A program made the translations under genes and the position numbers. Source: Pseudomonas benzenivorans (GTDB taxonomy: Bacteria > Pseudomonadota > Gammaproteobacteria > Pseudomonadales > Pseudomonadaceae). Taken from it: a stretch of 64,000 bases of DNA. Location: NCBI RefSeq assembly GCF_033547155.1, contig NZ_CP137892.1, forward strand, positions 62,001 to 126,000, in the 5' to 3' direction. Below are positions 29,219 to 39,010 of this stretch, one piece after another. Within the stretch, counting starts at the first letter, position 1, and each line of letters begins with the position of its first letter. Under the pieces are notes generated by a model, which made no database searches, was not told where the DNA came from, and saw only the letters and a program-made list of their open reading frames with translations.

Positions 29219-31575
29219 TTTGTTTTCCTCAAATACTCGGAGCGCTTACTGAAACGGTCATCGGGGACACTTGGCCACCTCGTTCTGTCGGACATGACTT
29301 TTTGAAGCTCCTCGATGTTATTGTCGACAATGTGCTGTTGTACTATTTTTCTCGAGTTTGGTGTGTAGTCACCTCGGTAAATTAGGTCAACAGCCATGTC
29401 TTGTATCTTGCTATCTGTAGCGTCCCAATTCAGCCTTCCATACTCTTCGATGTTTGAGTTTGAGCTTGATATTCGTATAACTTCATTTTTCATGAATTCA
29501 TAGACCGGAATAAATAAGTCATATTGCTGCTTTCTGGTTATTCTGGTTGATTTTATCTCTGTGCTTGCGGAGGCCAAATAATCTTTGGCTGCTTGACCTT
29601 TTAGACCTTTGGCACCAATAAGCCAGCTAAAAAGTGGCTCTGATATCCTCGCAGAGGAGAGGTCAGTCTCTGGGTTGGGACGTTGTCCCAGATCGTAGCC
29701 TCTACCAATGGTCACGCCTGAAGCGCCGCCTGGCCAATGGATAATTCGGCTAAAGTAGCGATATAAAGAGTTCGAAGGGTTATCGATGTCGTTCCCCTCA
29801 ACATCGAATGTTAACTGACCACGTGGGACTTTTAGCCACTTGAGATCATTTTCATCGTCTAGCCCGCTAAAGTTTCCAGCCAACCCAATTGGCTGAAAAT
29901 GCCACGCCTTCCCATCCTCACTAATCCCATGCTGCCCCGCCAGTTCTTTCCACCAGCTCAGCTTCTCGATCCGCTGTTTTTCGATCTCCCAGATTGGATT
30001 AGGTTTGCCGGGTTCCTCTGCTAGCAGTGGATCGAGTTCGTCCCATTTGCTCTTGTTCCAGTACCACTCGCTTTCATATTTGGTGACGAGCTGGCCAAGC
30101 ACTTGGGCGTGCCAGGGTTTGCCGAGGGCTGCGCGAATTTCGTCGCTGGTTAGTACGCCGTCTTTGTCGCTGTCGACGATGTCGAAGAGACGGGCAATGG
30201 CCAGGACAGGGCCACCGTCGGCCTTGCTAATTTGAGCGCGGTAATTCTGCTTTTCGTCGTCGCTCAGCATGCCTCTGGCGTTGAGGGCGTAGGCAAGTTT
30301 CTCTACAGGGGCACCGGTGTCTTCGATGCACTGAAAGCCTGGCCATTCCCAGGGGCTGTGGCGTGTGGTGATGAGGTCCTGCTCGGCCAGCCAGCCGTTG
30401 ATGGGGTTTCCATCCTTGTCGGCGAACAGTCCATCCAGGCGCCACCAATGCGTAGTCTGTGCCGTGCTACTGCCGGGGGGCGTTGTACTGACCTTGATCT
30501 TGTGGGGCGTCGGTAACCCGTCCAGCAAGGCTTGCGGGATGATCAGGTCAACACCGATCCGATTGCCGGCATCGCCTTGTTTGGGCGGGTTGTCGGGCTT
30601 GATGTCGTCACGGTGGGCGATCAGCTTGCTGGCGTCCTTGTGGACCTTGAGCAGGGTTTTCTCGGCATCTGGCAGGGGACGGGCCCAGGCTTGACTCTTG
30701 CTGATAAAACCGGGCACGTCTTCGCAGCTGAACACTTCCAAATGCAGCAAAGGCTGTGCTGCACCGTTGTGGTTCTGATAGGTGCCCAGATGGCCGATCA
30801 GGTCGCCGGCCTTGATCGCGATGCCGGTGTCCAGCACCACCACGCTGTCCTTGGCTTTGGGTTCGTGCTGGGCTTTGAGTAGTTTGAAGGCCACAAAGCC
30901 GGGTAGTTTGCCTTCGCTGTCTGGCGTCAGGGCGGGTTCGGCTGCACCGCTGACGATGCTGAGCAACTTACAGAAATCGCCCTCTGAATGGCTGACGGTA
31001 ACCTGCGCACCTTTGCTCAGCACCGCCAATTTCTCCCCGTTGGTTTTGGGCTCGGCACGGACATTGAGGCCTTGATCCTTGGTGTCGACGCTATACGTGG
31101 CTGCCTCCCAGAATGTTGGCCGGGGGAGGCTTGGCTTGGCCTGATAGGCGGCCCAATCCTGCAGGTGCATATACAGGCTGTAAAAGGTCAGCGTCGGGGG
31201 CGACTGTTCGCTGGCGGCTGCGCCCGCGTTGCTGGGCCGGGGTGGCTGAAGCCTATGTTTGACCAGGACGAACCCCGAGGAAAACGGCGCGCGCCTGATC
31301 TGCGGGATGTCGTCGCGGTACTCGCTGACCGGGTAGTTGTCATTAACTCGGTAGGCGATCACCTCACCGTCGGCGATGCAGCGCACGCTGGATTGATCGA
31401 AGACTGCGGCGGTGCCTTTGTCGAAATGCACGCCGCCATGCCATAGACCGTTTTCGCCAGTCGGGTAGTAGCCACCATTGGCCTTGGCCATATTGGTCAG
31501 ATACTGCAGAGGGTTGATCGCCGTCCCCGTGTTTGGGAACGGATATGCCCAGTTGATCGGTTTGCTGTCTGCCAT
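29215..31575 (-). CDS. T6SS peptidoglycan-targeting effector: M23-like, SH3-like, EF-hand, muramidase
   Basis: 786 aa without signal peptide. Residues 40-300 form an M23/LytM-like domain (HGGVHFD at 46-52, YMHL at 135-138, LHLEVF at 277-282; the usual HxH is HLE, so activity is doubtful) with an SH3-like insertion at about 160-235 (GLNVRAEPKTNGEKLAVLSKG). An EF-hand is at 468-479 (DSDKDGVLTSDE). The conserved junction WHFQPIGLAGNF at 558-569 leads to a T4-lysozyme/pesticin-like tip with the E-T-D triad E593, T622 and D628 (FDVEGND, SGVTIGRGYDLG). Encoded 60 bases after vgrG and overlapping its immunity gene. Predicted to be carried by VgrG and to cleave rival cell walls. The 3' third is AT-rich. 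Confidence 0.82.
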   Translation of the reverse strand: MADSKPINWAYPFPNTGTAINPLQYLTNMAKANGGYYPTGENGLWHGGVHFDKGTAAVFDQSSVRCIADGEVIAYRVNDNYPVSEYRDDIPQIRRAPFSSGFVLVKHRLQPPRPSNAGAAASEQSPPTLTFYSLYMHLQDWAAYQAKPSLPRPTFWEAATYSVDTKDQGLNVRAEPKTNGEKLAVLSKGAQVTVSHSEGDFCKLLSIVSGAAEPALTPDSEGKLPGFVAFKLLKAQHEPKAKDSVVVLDTGIAIKAGDLIGHLGTYQNHNGAAQPLLHLEVFSCEDVPGFISKSQAWARPLPDAEKTLLKVHKDASKLIAHRDDIKPDNPPKQGDAGNRIGVDLIIPQALLDGLPTPHKIKVSTTPPGSSTAQTTHWWRLDGLFADKDGNPINGWLAEQDLITTRHSPWEWPGFQCIEDTGAPVEKLAYALNARGMLSDDEKQNYRAQISKADGGPVLAIARLFDIVDSDKDGVLTSDEIRAALGKPWHAQVLGQLVTKYESEWYWNKSKWDELDPLLAEEPGKPNPIWEIEKQRIEKLSWWKELAGQHGISEDGKAWHFQPIGLAGNFSGLDDENDLKWLKVPRGQLTFDVEGNDIDNPSNSLYRYFSRIIHWPGGASGVTIGRGYDLGQRPNPETDLSSARISEPLFSWLIGAKGLKGQAAKDYLASASTEIKSTRITRKQQYDLFIPVYEFMKNEVIRISSSNSNIEEYGRLNWDATDSKIQDMAVDLIYRGDYTPNSRKIVQQHIVDNNIEELQKVMSDRTRWPSVPDDRFSKRSEYLRKTK

Positions 31576-31603
31576 GATTTTTCCGAATTCCTAATCCTTG
31601 TGT

Positions 31604-31624
31604 GCAAGCCATGCGGTGGCTTGC
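31604..31624 (-). terminator. Hairpin between vgrG and the effector gene
   Basis: Perfect 8-bp stem (GCAAGCCA 31604-31611, TGGCTTGC 31617-31624) in the 60-base spacer. No U-run. It may partially terminate or process the long T6SS transcript before the cargo genes. Confidence 0.45.
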
Positions 31625-31635
31625 GTCTATCCCTG

Positions 31636-33684
31636 TCAGCCGGAGAAATTGAGCATGCGCTTGGGCTTCTTCTTGGTCTGTTCGAGCCGGTTGAGCAACG
31701 CCTCGTCCAGCAGGTTGCCCGCCTGGTCGCTGTCCGCCGCCCCCGGCAGTACCGGCGGTTTGATCTTGATGCCCGAGCCCTTGCCCGGCGCGCCGCCGGC
31801 GTTGAGTTTGGCCAGGGGGCCGGAAATCGTGATGCCGCCGGGGTCGAGTTTGATGAAGCTGCCGCCGGCCTTGAGGGTCAGCTCGGTGCCGGCCTCGATG
31901 ACCATCTTCTGCCCGGCCTTGAGGTGGATTTCCTTGCCGGCCTTGGTCAGTTGGGCGCTGCCGAGCTTGATGTGCTGGTTCTGGCCGACCGTGAGGTGGT
32001 CGTCGGGTTTGACCTGGACCTTGCGGTCGGCGTGCACCGTGAGGTGCTCCTCGGCCTGCAGTTCGGTGTAGCTGTTGGCCTCGACGGTGTCGTGGCGCTC
32101 GTTGCCGACGCGGATGCGCTGGTCGTGTTCGATGTTCTCGTCCCAGTCCTTCTGGGCGTGCAGGTAGATCTGTTCGGCGCCCTTGCGGTCCTCGATGCGC
32201 AGTTCGTTGTAGCCGCCGCCACCCGGGCTGCTCAGGGTCTTGAACACCGTGCGGGTCTTGTTCGCCGGCAGGTCGTAGGGCACCTGGTGTTCCTTGTGGT
32301 ACAGGCAGCCGGTGACCAGGGGCTGGTCGGGGTCGCCTTCGAGGAAGGTGACCAACACCTCCATGCCGATGCGCGGGATGGCGATGCCGCCGTAGCGGTC
32401 GCCGGCCCAGCTGCTCGCCACCCGCAGCCAGCAGCTGGTGGTGTCGTCGGCCTGGCCATGCCGGTCCCAGTGGAATTGCACCTTGATTCGGCCGTACTGG
32501 TCGCAGTGGATCTCCTCGCCGGCTGGCCCGGTGACCACCGCGCTCTGGCTGCCGAGCACGCGCGGCTTGGGGTGGGCCAGCGGCGGGCGGAAGGGCACGT
32601 CCCAGGGGGTGGCGGTGAAGCGGTTGCGGTAGCCCTGAGTGAAACCATCAGCGATGTGCACGTCGTGGGTCACCGACTCTTCCAGCACCTGGGGCTGCTT
32701 GCCTTCGTGGTGGATTTCGCTGAGCAGCCACAGGTCGTTCCATTCCCGGCGCGGGTGGTCGGAGATTTCCAGCAGGTGGCCGCTGAGCAGCCTGGGCTGG
32801 TCGCTGTGGCCTTCGGCCAGGCGGTAGTCGGCGCGGTGGCGCTCGAGCATGCGCTGGCTCAGGTGCTTGCCGCGCTTGCGGTCGCTGAAGCGGCCGGGGT
32901 AGTCGTAGTCCTCCAGGTCCGGCAGCGGCTTGGCTTCGGCGTCGCGGGGCGCCTGGTAGGCGGCCTCCATCAGCAGGCGCGGCTGCTCGAAGTCGTAGTC
33001 GCGGCGGGTGGTGCGGCTGGTGCGGGTTTCCAGGCGTACCCGCAGGCGCTTGATCACCGGCTCATCGGCGGTCATGCCGTTGTCCTGCAGGTAGGCCGTG
33101 GGCTGGCCGAGCTTGGCGAAGGCGCTCTGGTCGTCGCCGAACACCAGCACGTGACCCTGGGGGCCGTGCTCGAAGTGGTAATGGATGCCTTCCTCCTCGC
33201 ACAGGCGCTGGACGAAGTGCAGGTCGCTCTCGTCGTACTGCACGCAGTAGTCGCGCTCGGGGTAGACCGTGGGGCCGAGCTGGAAGCGGTAGGCATCGGC
33301 GAGGATGCCGTGCTCCTCTAGCACGCTGGCGACGATCTGCGGCACCGTGAGGTGCTGGAAGATGCGCTGGTTGTGGCGATGGGCCAGGTAGGCCAGCTGC
33401 GGCACCAGGCTCAGGCGGTAGCGGGTCAGGCGCTTGCCGGACTCGCCCTGGGCCACGCGGTAGACCTGGCCGTGGATGCCCGGGCCGCCGGGTGCGAAGG
33501 CGAGGAAGGCGCGCTGGTGCAGCAGGCTCTGCAGGTCGAGGTCGGGGCGCTCGCTGACCAGCTCCAGCTCGAAGCGATAGGGCTGGCTGATCGCCTCGCG
33601 ACCGCTGAAGGCGAGCACCTGCAGGTCGTGTTCGACGCCTTCGATGCTCAGGCTGAAATGGCTTTCATTGGCCGGATTGAACAT
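31636..33684 (-). CDS. vgrG: T6SS spike protein VgrG (distal copy, at the effector end)
   Basis: 682 aa with the full VgrG plan: gp27-like domain 1-350 (SGREAISQPYRFELELVSE, CVQYDESDLHFVQRLCEEEGIHYHF), gp5-like OB fold about 385-480 (DQYGRIKVQFHWDRHGQADDTTSCWLRVASSWAGDRYG, IPRIGMEVLVTFLEGDPDQP), gp5 C-terminal beta-helix repeats and a DUF2345-like end to about residue 650. The last 30 residues (LLDEALLNRLEQTKKKPKRMLNFSG) are a short basic tail, not a toxin domain. AAGGAAAT ribosome site. The muramidase effector follows directly, so this copy likely carries it. Confidence 0.93.
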   Translation of the reverse strand: MFNPANESHFSLSIEGVEHDLQVLAFSGREAISQPYRFELELVSERPDLDLQSLLHQRAFLAFAPGGPGIHGQVYRVAQGESGKRLTRYRLSLVPQLAYLAHRHNQRIFQHLTVPQIVASVLEEHGILADAYRFQLGPTVYPERDYCVQYDESDLHFVQRLCEEEGIHYHFEHGPQGHVLVFGDDQSAFAKLGQPTAYLQDNGMTADEPVIKRLRVRLETRTSRTTRRDYDFEQPRLLMEAAYQAPRDAEAKPLPDLEDYDYPGRFSDRKRGKHLSQRMLERHRADYRLAEGHSDQPRLLSGHLLEISDHPRREWNDLWLLSEIHHEGKQPQVLEESVTHDVHIADGFTQGYRNRFTATPWDVPFRPPLAHPKPRVLGSQSAVVTGPAGEEIHCDQYGRIKVQFHWDRHGQADDTTSCWLRVASSWAGDRYGGIAIPRIGMEVLVTFLEGDPDQPLVTGCLYHKEHQVPYDLPANKTRTVFKTLSSPGGGGYNELRIEDRKGAEQIYLHAQKDWDENIEHDQRIRVGNERHDTVEANSYTELQAEEHLTVHADRKVQVKPDDHLTVGQNQHIKLGSAQLTKAGKEIHLKAGQKMVIEAGTELTLKAGGSFIKLDPGGITISGPLAKLNAGGAPGKGSGIKIKPPVLPGAADSDQAGNLLDEALLNRLEQTKKKPKRMLNFSG

Positions 33685-33721
33685 TGCGATTTCCTTGTGC
33701 AGAACTCATCCATTGAAGCCG

Positions 33722-34726
33722 TCAGCGCGCCCGGCGCAGCCAGCGTTGCAGGCGCGTCGGCGGCGGCGTGCGAAACGCCTCCAGCAGCTCGGCGCAGCCG
33801 ATGTTGCGTTGTGCCTCGTCGAACGCCAGGGCCGTGCGCAGGGCGTGCCAGCAGTGCGTGGGGAGCTGGGGCGGCCGTTGCAGTTCGTTGTCCAGGCGCA
33901 TGGCCTTGGCCTGCTTGGCGCTGAGGCGGCGGAACGGGTGGCGACCGCTGCTCAGCTCGTACAGCACGCAGGCCAGGGCATAGACATCGGCGGCGGCGGA
34001 CAGCGGCGCGCCGTCGAGCAGCTCCAGCGCGGCGTAGCGTGGCGTCCAGGCGGCGAAGCGGCTGCGGCACAGGCGCGGCAGGCCGGGCAGCAGGCCCTCC
34101 AGCGGCTGGCCGAGACCATAGTCGAACAGGCGCAGGCCGTCGGCGGCGAGCATCACATTGCTGGGCTTGAGGTCGCCGTGCAGCACGCCCTGGTCGTGGG
34201 AATAGCTCAGGGCCTCGAGCAGGGCGATGGCGATCTCGCGCAGCTCGCTCCAGGGCAGGCCGTCGGGGCGCTCGCCGAGCAGCTGGTCGAGGGTCGGGCC
34301 CTTGAGCAGTTCCAGGGTGAGGAAGGCGCGCTGGCTCGGCAGGTCCACCTCGAAGCCGAACAGGCGCACCACGTGGCGGTGGTTGAGCCGCGCGGTGAGG
34401 GCGAACTCGCTGTACAGCAGGGTGTTGGCGTCCGGGTACTCGGCGAAGTCGTCGCTCAGGGTCTTCAGGGCCACATAGGGCTCGGGGTCGCCGAACTGTT
34501 CGCGCAGCAGGTCGCGGGCGCGGTACACCGCCCCCATGCCGCCGACGCCGAGCAGGCGTTCGATGCGGTAGCGCCCGCCCAGGACCTCCGGCAGCTCGCC
34601 GAGCCGTGCGGGCGCGTGGGCGGGGTCCGGCTGCGCCTGGGCCGCGGTGGCGGCCAGGGCGAAGTAGGTCAGGTCGCTGGCCTCGCCGTCAGGCGGCGAG
34701 GGCGGTTCCAGCACGGGCTCGTTCAT
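33722..34726 (-). CDS. stk1: T6SS-associated serine/threonine protein kinase (Stk1-like)
   Basis: 334 aa. Kinase domain at about residues 50-320 with glycine loop LLGVGGMGAVYRA, lysine K88 in VALKTL, catalytic D185 in HGDLKPSN and metal D202 in DYG (instead of DFG), and an APE-like PRYAALE segment. HGD replaces the usual HRD, as in several T6SS kinases. No membrane segment is present, unlike PpkA. With the adjacent Stp phosphatase and the FHA protein it would control T6SS assembly by threonine phosphorylation, as described for the P. aeruginosa H1 and H2 systems. Confidence 0.88.
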   Translation of the reverse strand: MNEPVLEPPSPPDGEASDLTYFALAATAAQAQPDPAHAPARLGELPEVLGGRYRIERLLGVGGMGAVYRARDLLREQFGDPEPYVALKTLSDDFAEYPDANTLLYSEFALTARLNHRHVVRLFGFEVDLPSQRAFLTLELLKGPTLDQLLGERPDGLPWSELREIAIALLEALSYSHDQGVLHGDLKPSNVMLAADGLRLFDYGLGQPLEGLLPGLPRLCRSRFAAWTPRYAALELLDGAPLSAAADVYALACVLYELSSGRHPFRRLSAKQAKAMRLDNELQRPPQLPTHCWHALRTALAFDEAQRNIGCAELLEAFRTPPPTRLQRWLRRAR

Positions 34727-34736
34727 CCTCGCCTCC

Positions 34737-35471
34737 TCATCGACGCACCACCACGGCGCTCAGGTTGTCCCGCGCCGGGCCGTCGAGGGCCTGCTGGAAC
34801 AGCCGGTTCATCGCCAGTTGCGGCGAGGGCAGGTTGAGGGCGGCGCCCAGCTCGTCGGCGGCCAGGCCTTGGTACAGGCCGTCGCTGCACAGCAGGAAGG
34901 CATCGCCGGGCAGCACGTCCAGTTCGAGGATCTCCAGTTGCAACGCCTCGCTGGCGCCGATGGCGCGGGTCAGGGCATGGGCCGCCGGGTGCCGGGCGGC
35001 GTCCTGAGGGGCCAAGCCCTGTTCGTCGATCAATTGCTGGCGCAGCGAGTGGTCGCGGCTGAGCTGATACAGACGGCTGCCGCGCCATAGATAGCAGCGG
35101 CTGTCGCCGGCCCACACGCAGGCGGCGCGCTCGCCCTCGATCAGCAGGGCGACCACGGTGCTGCCGATCACCGTATCCGGGCGCTCGGCGGTCACCGTCA
35201 GCGCCTGGCTGAGGTGCCGGTTGAGCCCGTGCAGGCACTGGCGCAGCTGCCCCAGGCGCTGCTGCAGATCGCCGGCGGCGGGCAACTCGGCCAGCTGCTC
35301 GACGATCAGGCGGCTGGCCAGGGCGCCGTTCTGGTGCCCGCCCATGCCGTCGGCGACCGCCCACAGGCCCTGCTCCGGCAGGGCCAGGAAGGCATCCTCG
35401 TTGCGCGCGCGCACCTTGCCGGTGTCGGTGCGCGCGGCGCTGCGCCAGCGGTGCGTGGCGACTGCCGGCAT
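34737..35471 (-). CDS. stp1: T6SS-associated PP2C-type protein phosphatase (Stp1-like)
   Basis: 244 aa PPM-family phosphatase. Metal-binding ADGMGGHQNG, RNEDAF near the N-terminus, WAGDSRCYLWR, and DGLY/DNLSAVVVR at the end are all present, so it should be active. It dephosphorylates targets of the neighbouring kinase. Its ATG overlaps the tssM stop by one base (TGATG) and the kinase starts 10 bases after its stop. Confidence 0.9.
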   Translation of the reverse strand: MPAVATHRWRSAARTDTGKVRARNEDAFLALPEQGLWAVADGMGGHQNGALASRLIVEQLAELPAAGDLQQRLGQLRQCLHGLNRHLSQALTVTAERPDTVIGSTVVALLIEGERAACVWAGDSRCYLWRGSRLYQLSRDHSLRQQLIDEQGLAPQDAARHPAAHALTRAIGASEALQLEILELDVLPGDAFLLCSDGLYQGLAADELGAALNLPSPQLAMNRLFQQALDGPARDNLSAVVVRR

Positions 35472-38400
35472 CAGAGCGTCGCCGGCAGCTTGAAGCTGCG
35501 CAGCAGGCCGAGGTCGAAGGGGTTCGGCGCGCGCTGGCTGTGCAGCAGGTAGTTGGCGCGCAGGCCGCCCAGATCGGCCTTGAGCATCAGCACGTCGCGA
35601 CCGCTGTGGTAGTCCACCTTCATCAGGTCGAGCAGGCGGAACAGCGACCAGGGGCCGGTGTTCTTCTCGATGCCCACGCGGCGCCCGCCGAGCTCCTCGA
35701 CCACCAGGCTGGTGCGGCCTTCGTCGGCCTCGGCCGGCCAGCTGAAGGCGGTCTGCACGATGGGCCCGTGGCGGTATTCCAGCTGGCGGCTGCCGAAGCG
35801 GAAGTCGGCGCGGCTGAGGCTGGAATCCAGCGAGTAGGGCTCGAGCTTGAACAGCACCTTGGGCTCGTTGGGGTCTTCGGCGAAGAAGCTGCGGCGGATG
35901 GTCTGCGCGTGGCTCATCTGAAGCAGGAACTCGCGCGACAGCGGCAGCCCGCGGCCATCGACCTGGCGCAGGCGGTACTGGCCGGCGCTGCCGCTGACGA
36001 AGGGCTTGAGGTAGCCGTCGAAGAAGCGCTGGGCGATGCCCTGGCCCTTGAAGAACTCGCGGAAATCGGCGATCGCCACGTCGCTCTCGCTGTGCGCGCT
36101 GAACGGGTAACGCTGCTTCAGAGAGCCGTCGTAGGCGGCGTACAGCTCGTTCTGGTAGCGCTGGTTGAGGTAGTGGTAGGCGTCGTTGAGCACCAGCATC
36201 CAGCTGTCCTCGGCGAGCAGGGCCAGCCAGTTGCCGATCGGCTGCGGCAGCCGGGCGGCGCTGCTGCGCACCTGGTTGATGGCGTCGCGGCGGCCGCCCA
36301 TGCGCGCCTTGGCCAGCTCGAAGGCGGCCTGTTCCGGCGCGCTGGAGTGGGCCAGGCCGGCCAGCTGCAGCTGCAAGGCGTCCAGGGCCTGCAGGCTGCC
36401 GGCCAGCTCGGCGCCGGCACCGCCGTTGTCGTCGAGCAGGCGGTGCAGCGGCTCGAAACGCCGCTCCAGGGTCTTGCGCGCGGTGTCCGGCAGGTTCTTG
36501 ACCAGGGCCTCCTGGGTCTTCTGCGCGGCGGCGCTGGCCAGCTTGGCGGCCTTGCCCAGCTTGCCCTTGGCACCCTTGAGTCCTTCGGCGGCCGCGCCGG
36601 CATCATCGGCGGCTTCGGCCAGGCCCTTGAAGCGGGTGTTGTCGCGCACCTCTACCAGCAGTTGCAGCAGCGGCGAGTTGGCGGCGGTCAGTCCGGCCAA
36701 CTGCAGGGCGCCCTGATTGGCGCTGGCCAGCGGCTCCAGACTCAGCTGGGCCAGGGCTTCGCCCCAGTAGTTGGCGTAGTCGCGGAAGTACAGCTGCTCC
36801 ATCTCCACCAGCAGGCGGCCGAGGTCGTTGCTGCTCAGGCTGTCGCCCTCGCCGAGTACCCAGTTGTCGCGCAGGATGTCGCGCACCAGGTCGCCGCCCT
36901 GGGCGACGAACAGTTTCTGGTAGCCGGCCTGGGTGTAGAAGCCGGGGATGGCATAGTCGCTGCCGACGAACAGTCCGGCCTGGGGCCCGAGCTTCTGGCT
37001 CAGGCGGTAGTCCGGCAGGCTGCGGGCCTGCTCGCGGAGCATGCGGTAGACCACCGCCGCCAGCGACTCGCTGCGCAGCACCTGGCGCGCTTGGGCCACC
37101 AGCGGAGCGTTCAGCGCGTAGGGGGCGAAGGGCTCGGCCAGCAGGCGCTCGAAGTGCTGGTTGAGGCCGTGCTGGGCGGCGCTGTTGCCGGCGTAGCGCA
37201 GCGACCAGTCGGCCGCCAGCCACTCCTGCAGGAAGGCGGCATCGCGGCGCTCTTCCAGGTTGAGCATCAGGTAGGCGCGCAGGCTGTTGAGCAGGCGTTC
37301 GCGGTCGTTCAGGTTGGCGCGGATCTGCGCCTCCAGCTGGCGGGCGACCCGGGGCAGCAGCAGGGTCTCCAGCTCGCCGCGGTAGGCGCGCTGCAGGGTC
37401 GGCTCGACCGCTTCGCCCTGGTACAGGCCTCCGCGTTGCAGGAGGGACAGCTCGTCGCGCGGCGGGAACACCCGAGTGGCGGCGTGGCTGCTGTCCAGCG
37501 CCTCGAGGGTGCGCAGGGCGTCGTCCTGGGCGGCGATGGCGCCGTGCTGACGGGTCAGCTGCTGGGCGATTTCGCGCAGCTGTTCCAGGCGCCCGTGGTT
37601 GCTGGAGAAACCGCTCGCCCAGAGTGCGCCGAACAGCGCCAGCACGGCGAAGGCGCAGGCGTACATGGCGCGCTGGCCCCAGTCGATGCGCCGCACCTCC
37701 TTCTGGTCCAGGCCGGCCAGCTCGGCCTCGGGGAAGATCACCCGGTCGAGCAGCTGGTGGATGAAGCGCGCGCGGCCGCTGCGGAAGGTCGGCAGGGCGC
37801 TGCTGGCCAGGCCCAGGTTGCGGCCGATGCCGCTGGTGCTCGGGTCGAGCGCGTCGCTCAGTTGCGGCGCGCTGGTCAGGTAGAAGCCGCGCAGCTGGCT
37901 GGCGCGCTGGTAGCGGTTGCCGCTGAAGGCCAGTTCGACGAACAGGCACAGGCGCTCGCCGATCTGCCCGAGCTGGTGCGGGAAGTCGAGGATGCGCCCG
38001 CGGCGCTGGGTGTCGCGCTCCTGGTGCATGCGCAGGATGACCTGGCTGTTGAGGCGGCGCAGCAGTTCCTCGAACTCCTGGCGCACCACGGCGACGTCGG
38101 TGGCGTCCTGTTCCTTGCGGAAGCTGGCGCCGAGCACCTGCTCGCTCTCCTCGCGCGACAGCTGGTCGAAGAACTCGTCGAAGCCGAGCACCTTGTCGGC
38201 CTTGCTCAGCACCAGGTAGACCGGCACGTTGGCGCCCAGGCGCTGGTGGATCTCGTGCAGGCGCTGGCGGGTCTGCCGCGCCAGGCTCTCCAGCTCGACC
38301 TCGCTGCCGCCCTGCAGTTGCTCGACCGGGATGTTCACCAGCACGCCGTTGAGCGGCCGTGCGCGGCGCTTGCGCAGCAGGCCGAGCAGGCAGTCCCAGG

Positions 38401-39010
38401 CGCGCCCGTCGACCTGCGGGTCGGGCTGGCTCAGGTAGCGGCCGCAGGTGTCGATCAGCACCGCGTGGTCGGCGAAGTACCAGTCGGCGTAGCGGGTGCC
38501 GGAGACGTCCTTGGTCAGGCGCTGGTTCTCACCGCGGTTGAGCGGGAAGTCCAGGCCGGAGAAGTCCAGCAGGCTGGTCTTGCCGCTGCCCTGGGGGCCG
38601 AGCAGCAGGTACCAGGGCAGTTCGTTGCGCCACTTCTCGCTGCGCCCGCGGTACAGGCTGGAGCGCTTGAGGGTGCGCAGGGCGTCCTTGAAACGGTTGC
38701 GCAGCTCGAGCTGCTCCTCGTCGATCAGGCCCTCGCGGCGCAGGCGCTCCTGGGCCTCGGCGTCGTCCTCCTCGGCCTTCTTGCGCGCCGTGGCCTTCCA
38801 GCTGGCGAAGACCATGGCCAGGCCCCACAGCAGGAACAGCCCGCTGATGCTCAGCAGGCGGCTGCTGGCCGATTCCCAGAACCTGTAGTCATCGACCGCC
38901 AGCAGCGGACCGACGAACCACACCAGCAGGGCCAGGAGCAGCACCAGGCACAGGCTCCAGACCCAGGTCTTGCGGAAAAATGCGGCTAATTTGCCGAAAA
39001 AACTCTTCAT
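35471..39010 (-). CDS. tssM: T6SS membrane complex protein TssM (IcmF)
   Basis: 1179 aa. Two N-terminal membrane helices (about residues 17-36 and 53-70), a cytoplasmic NTPase-like domain with intact Walker A GPQGSGKTS at 138-146, a third membrane helix near 447-466 (AMYACAFAVLALFGALWASG) and a large periplasmic domain reaching TssJ. It forms the trans-envelope channel with TssL and TssJ. The start overlaps the tssL stop (ATGA). Confidence 0.94.
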   Translation of the reverse strand: MKSFFGKLAAFFRKTWVWSLCLVLLLALLVWFVGPLLAVDDYRFWESASSRLLSISGLFLLWGLAMVFASWKATARKKAEEDDAEAQERLRREGLIDEEQLELRNRFKDALRTLKRSSLYRGRSEKWRNELPWYLLLGPQGSGKTSLLDFSGLDFPLNRGENQRLTKDVSGTRYADWYFADHAVLIDTCGRYLSQPDPQVDGRAWDCLLGLLRKRRARPLNGVLVNIPVEQLQGGSEVELESLARQTRQRLHEIHQRLGANVPVYLVLSKADKVLGFDEFFDQLSREESEQVLGASFRKEQDATDVAVVRQEFEELLRRLNSQVILRMHQERDTQRRGRILDFPHQLGQIGERLCLFVELAFSGNRYQRASQLRGFYLTSAPQLSDALDPSTSGIGRNLGLASSALPTFRSGRARFIHQLLDRVIFPEAELAGLDQKEVRRIDWGQRAMYACAFAVLALFGALWASGFSSNHGRLEQLREIAQQLTRQHGAIAAQDDALRTLEALDSSHAATRVFPPRDELSLLQRGGLYQGEAVEPTLQRAYRGELETLLLPRVARQLEAQIRANLNDRERLLNSLRAYLMLNLEERRDAAFLQEWLAADWSLRYAGNSAAQHGLNQHFERLLAEPFAPYALNAPLVAQARQVLRSESLAAVVYRMLREQARSLPDYRLSQKLGPQAGLFVGSDYAIPGFYTQAGYQKLFVAQGGDLVRDILRDNWVLGEGDSLSSNDLGRLLVEMEQLYFRDYANYWGEALAQLSLEPLASANQGALQLAGLTAANSPLLQLLVEVRDNTRFKGLAEAADDAGAAAEGLKGAKGKLGKAAKLASAAAQKTQEALVKNLPDTARKTLERRFEPLHRLLDDNGGAGAELAGSLQALDALQLQLAGLAHSSAPEQAAFELAKARMGGRRDAINQVRSSAARLPQPIGNWLALLAEDSWMLVLNDAYHYLNQRYQNELYAAYDGSLKQRYPFSAHSESDVAIADFREFFKGQGIAQRFFDGYLKPFVSGSAGQYRLRQVDGRGLPLSREFLLQMSHAQTIRRSFFAEDPNEPKVLFKLEPYSLDSSLSRADFRFGSRQLEYRHGPIVQTAFSWPAEADEGRTSLVVEELGGRRVGIEKNTGPWSLFRLLDLMKVDYHSGRDVLMLKADLGGLRANYLLHSQRAPNPFDLGLLRSFKLPATL

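Noticed and set aside
35540..38989. Very long open frame on the plus strand opposite tssM (over 1,100 codons)
   Set aside because: It is antisense to a fully supported tssM. The translation is a low-complexity Gln/Ala/Val/Leu/Gly mix, the usual shadow of GC-rich coding DNA. There is no ribosome site or domain.
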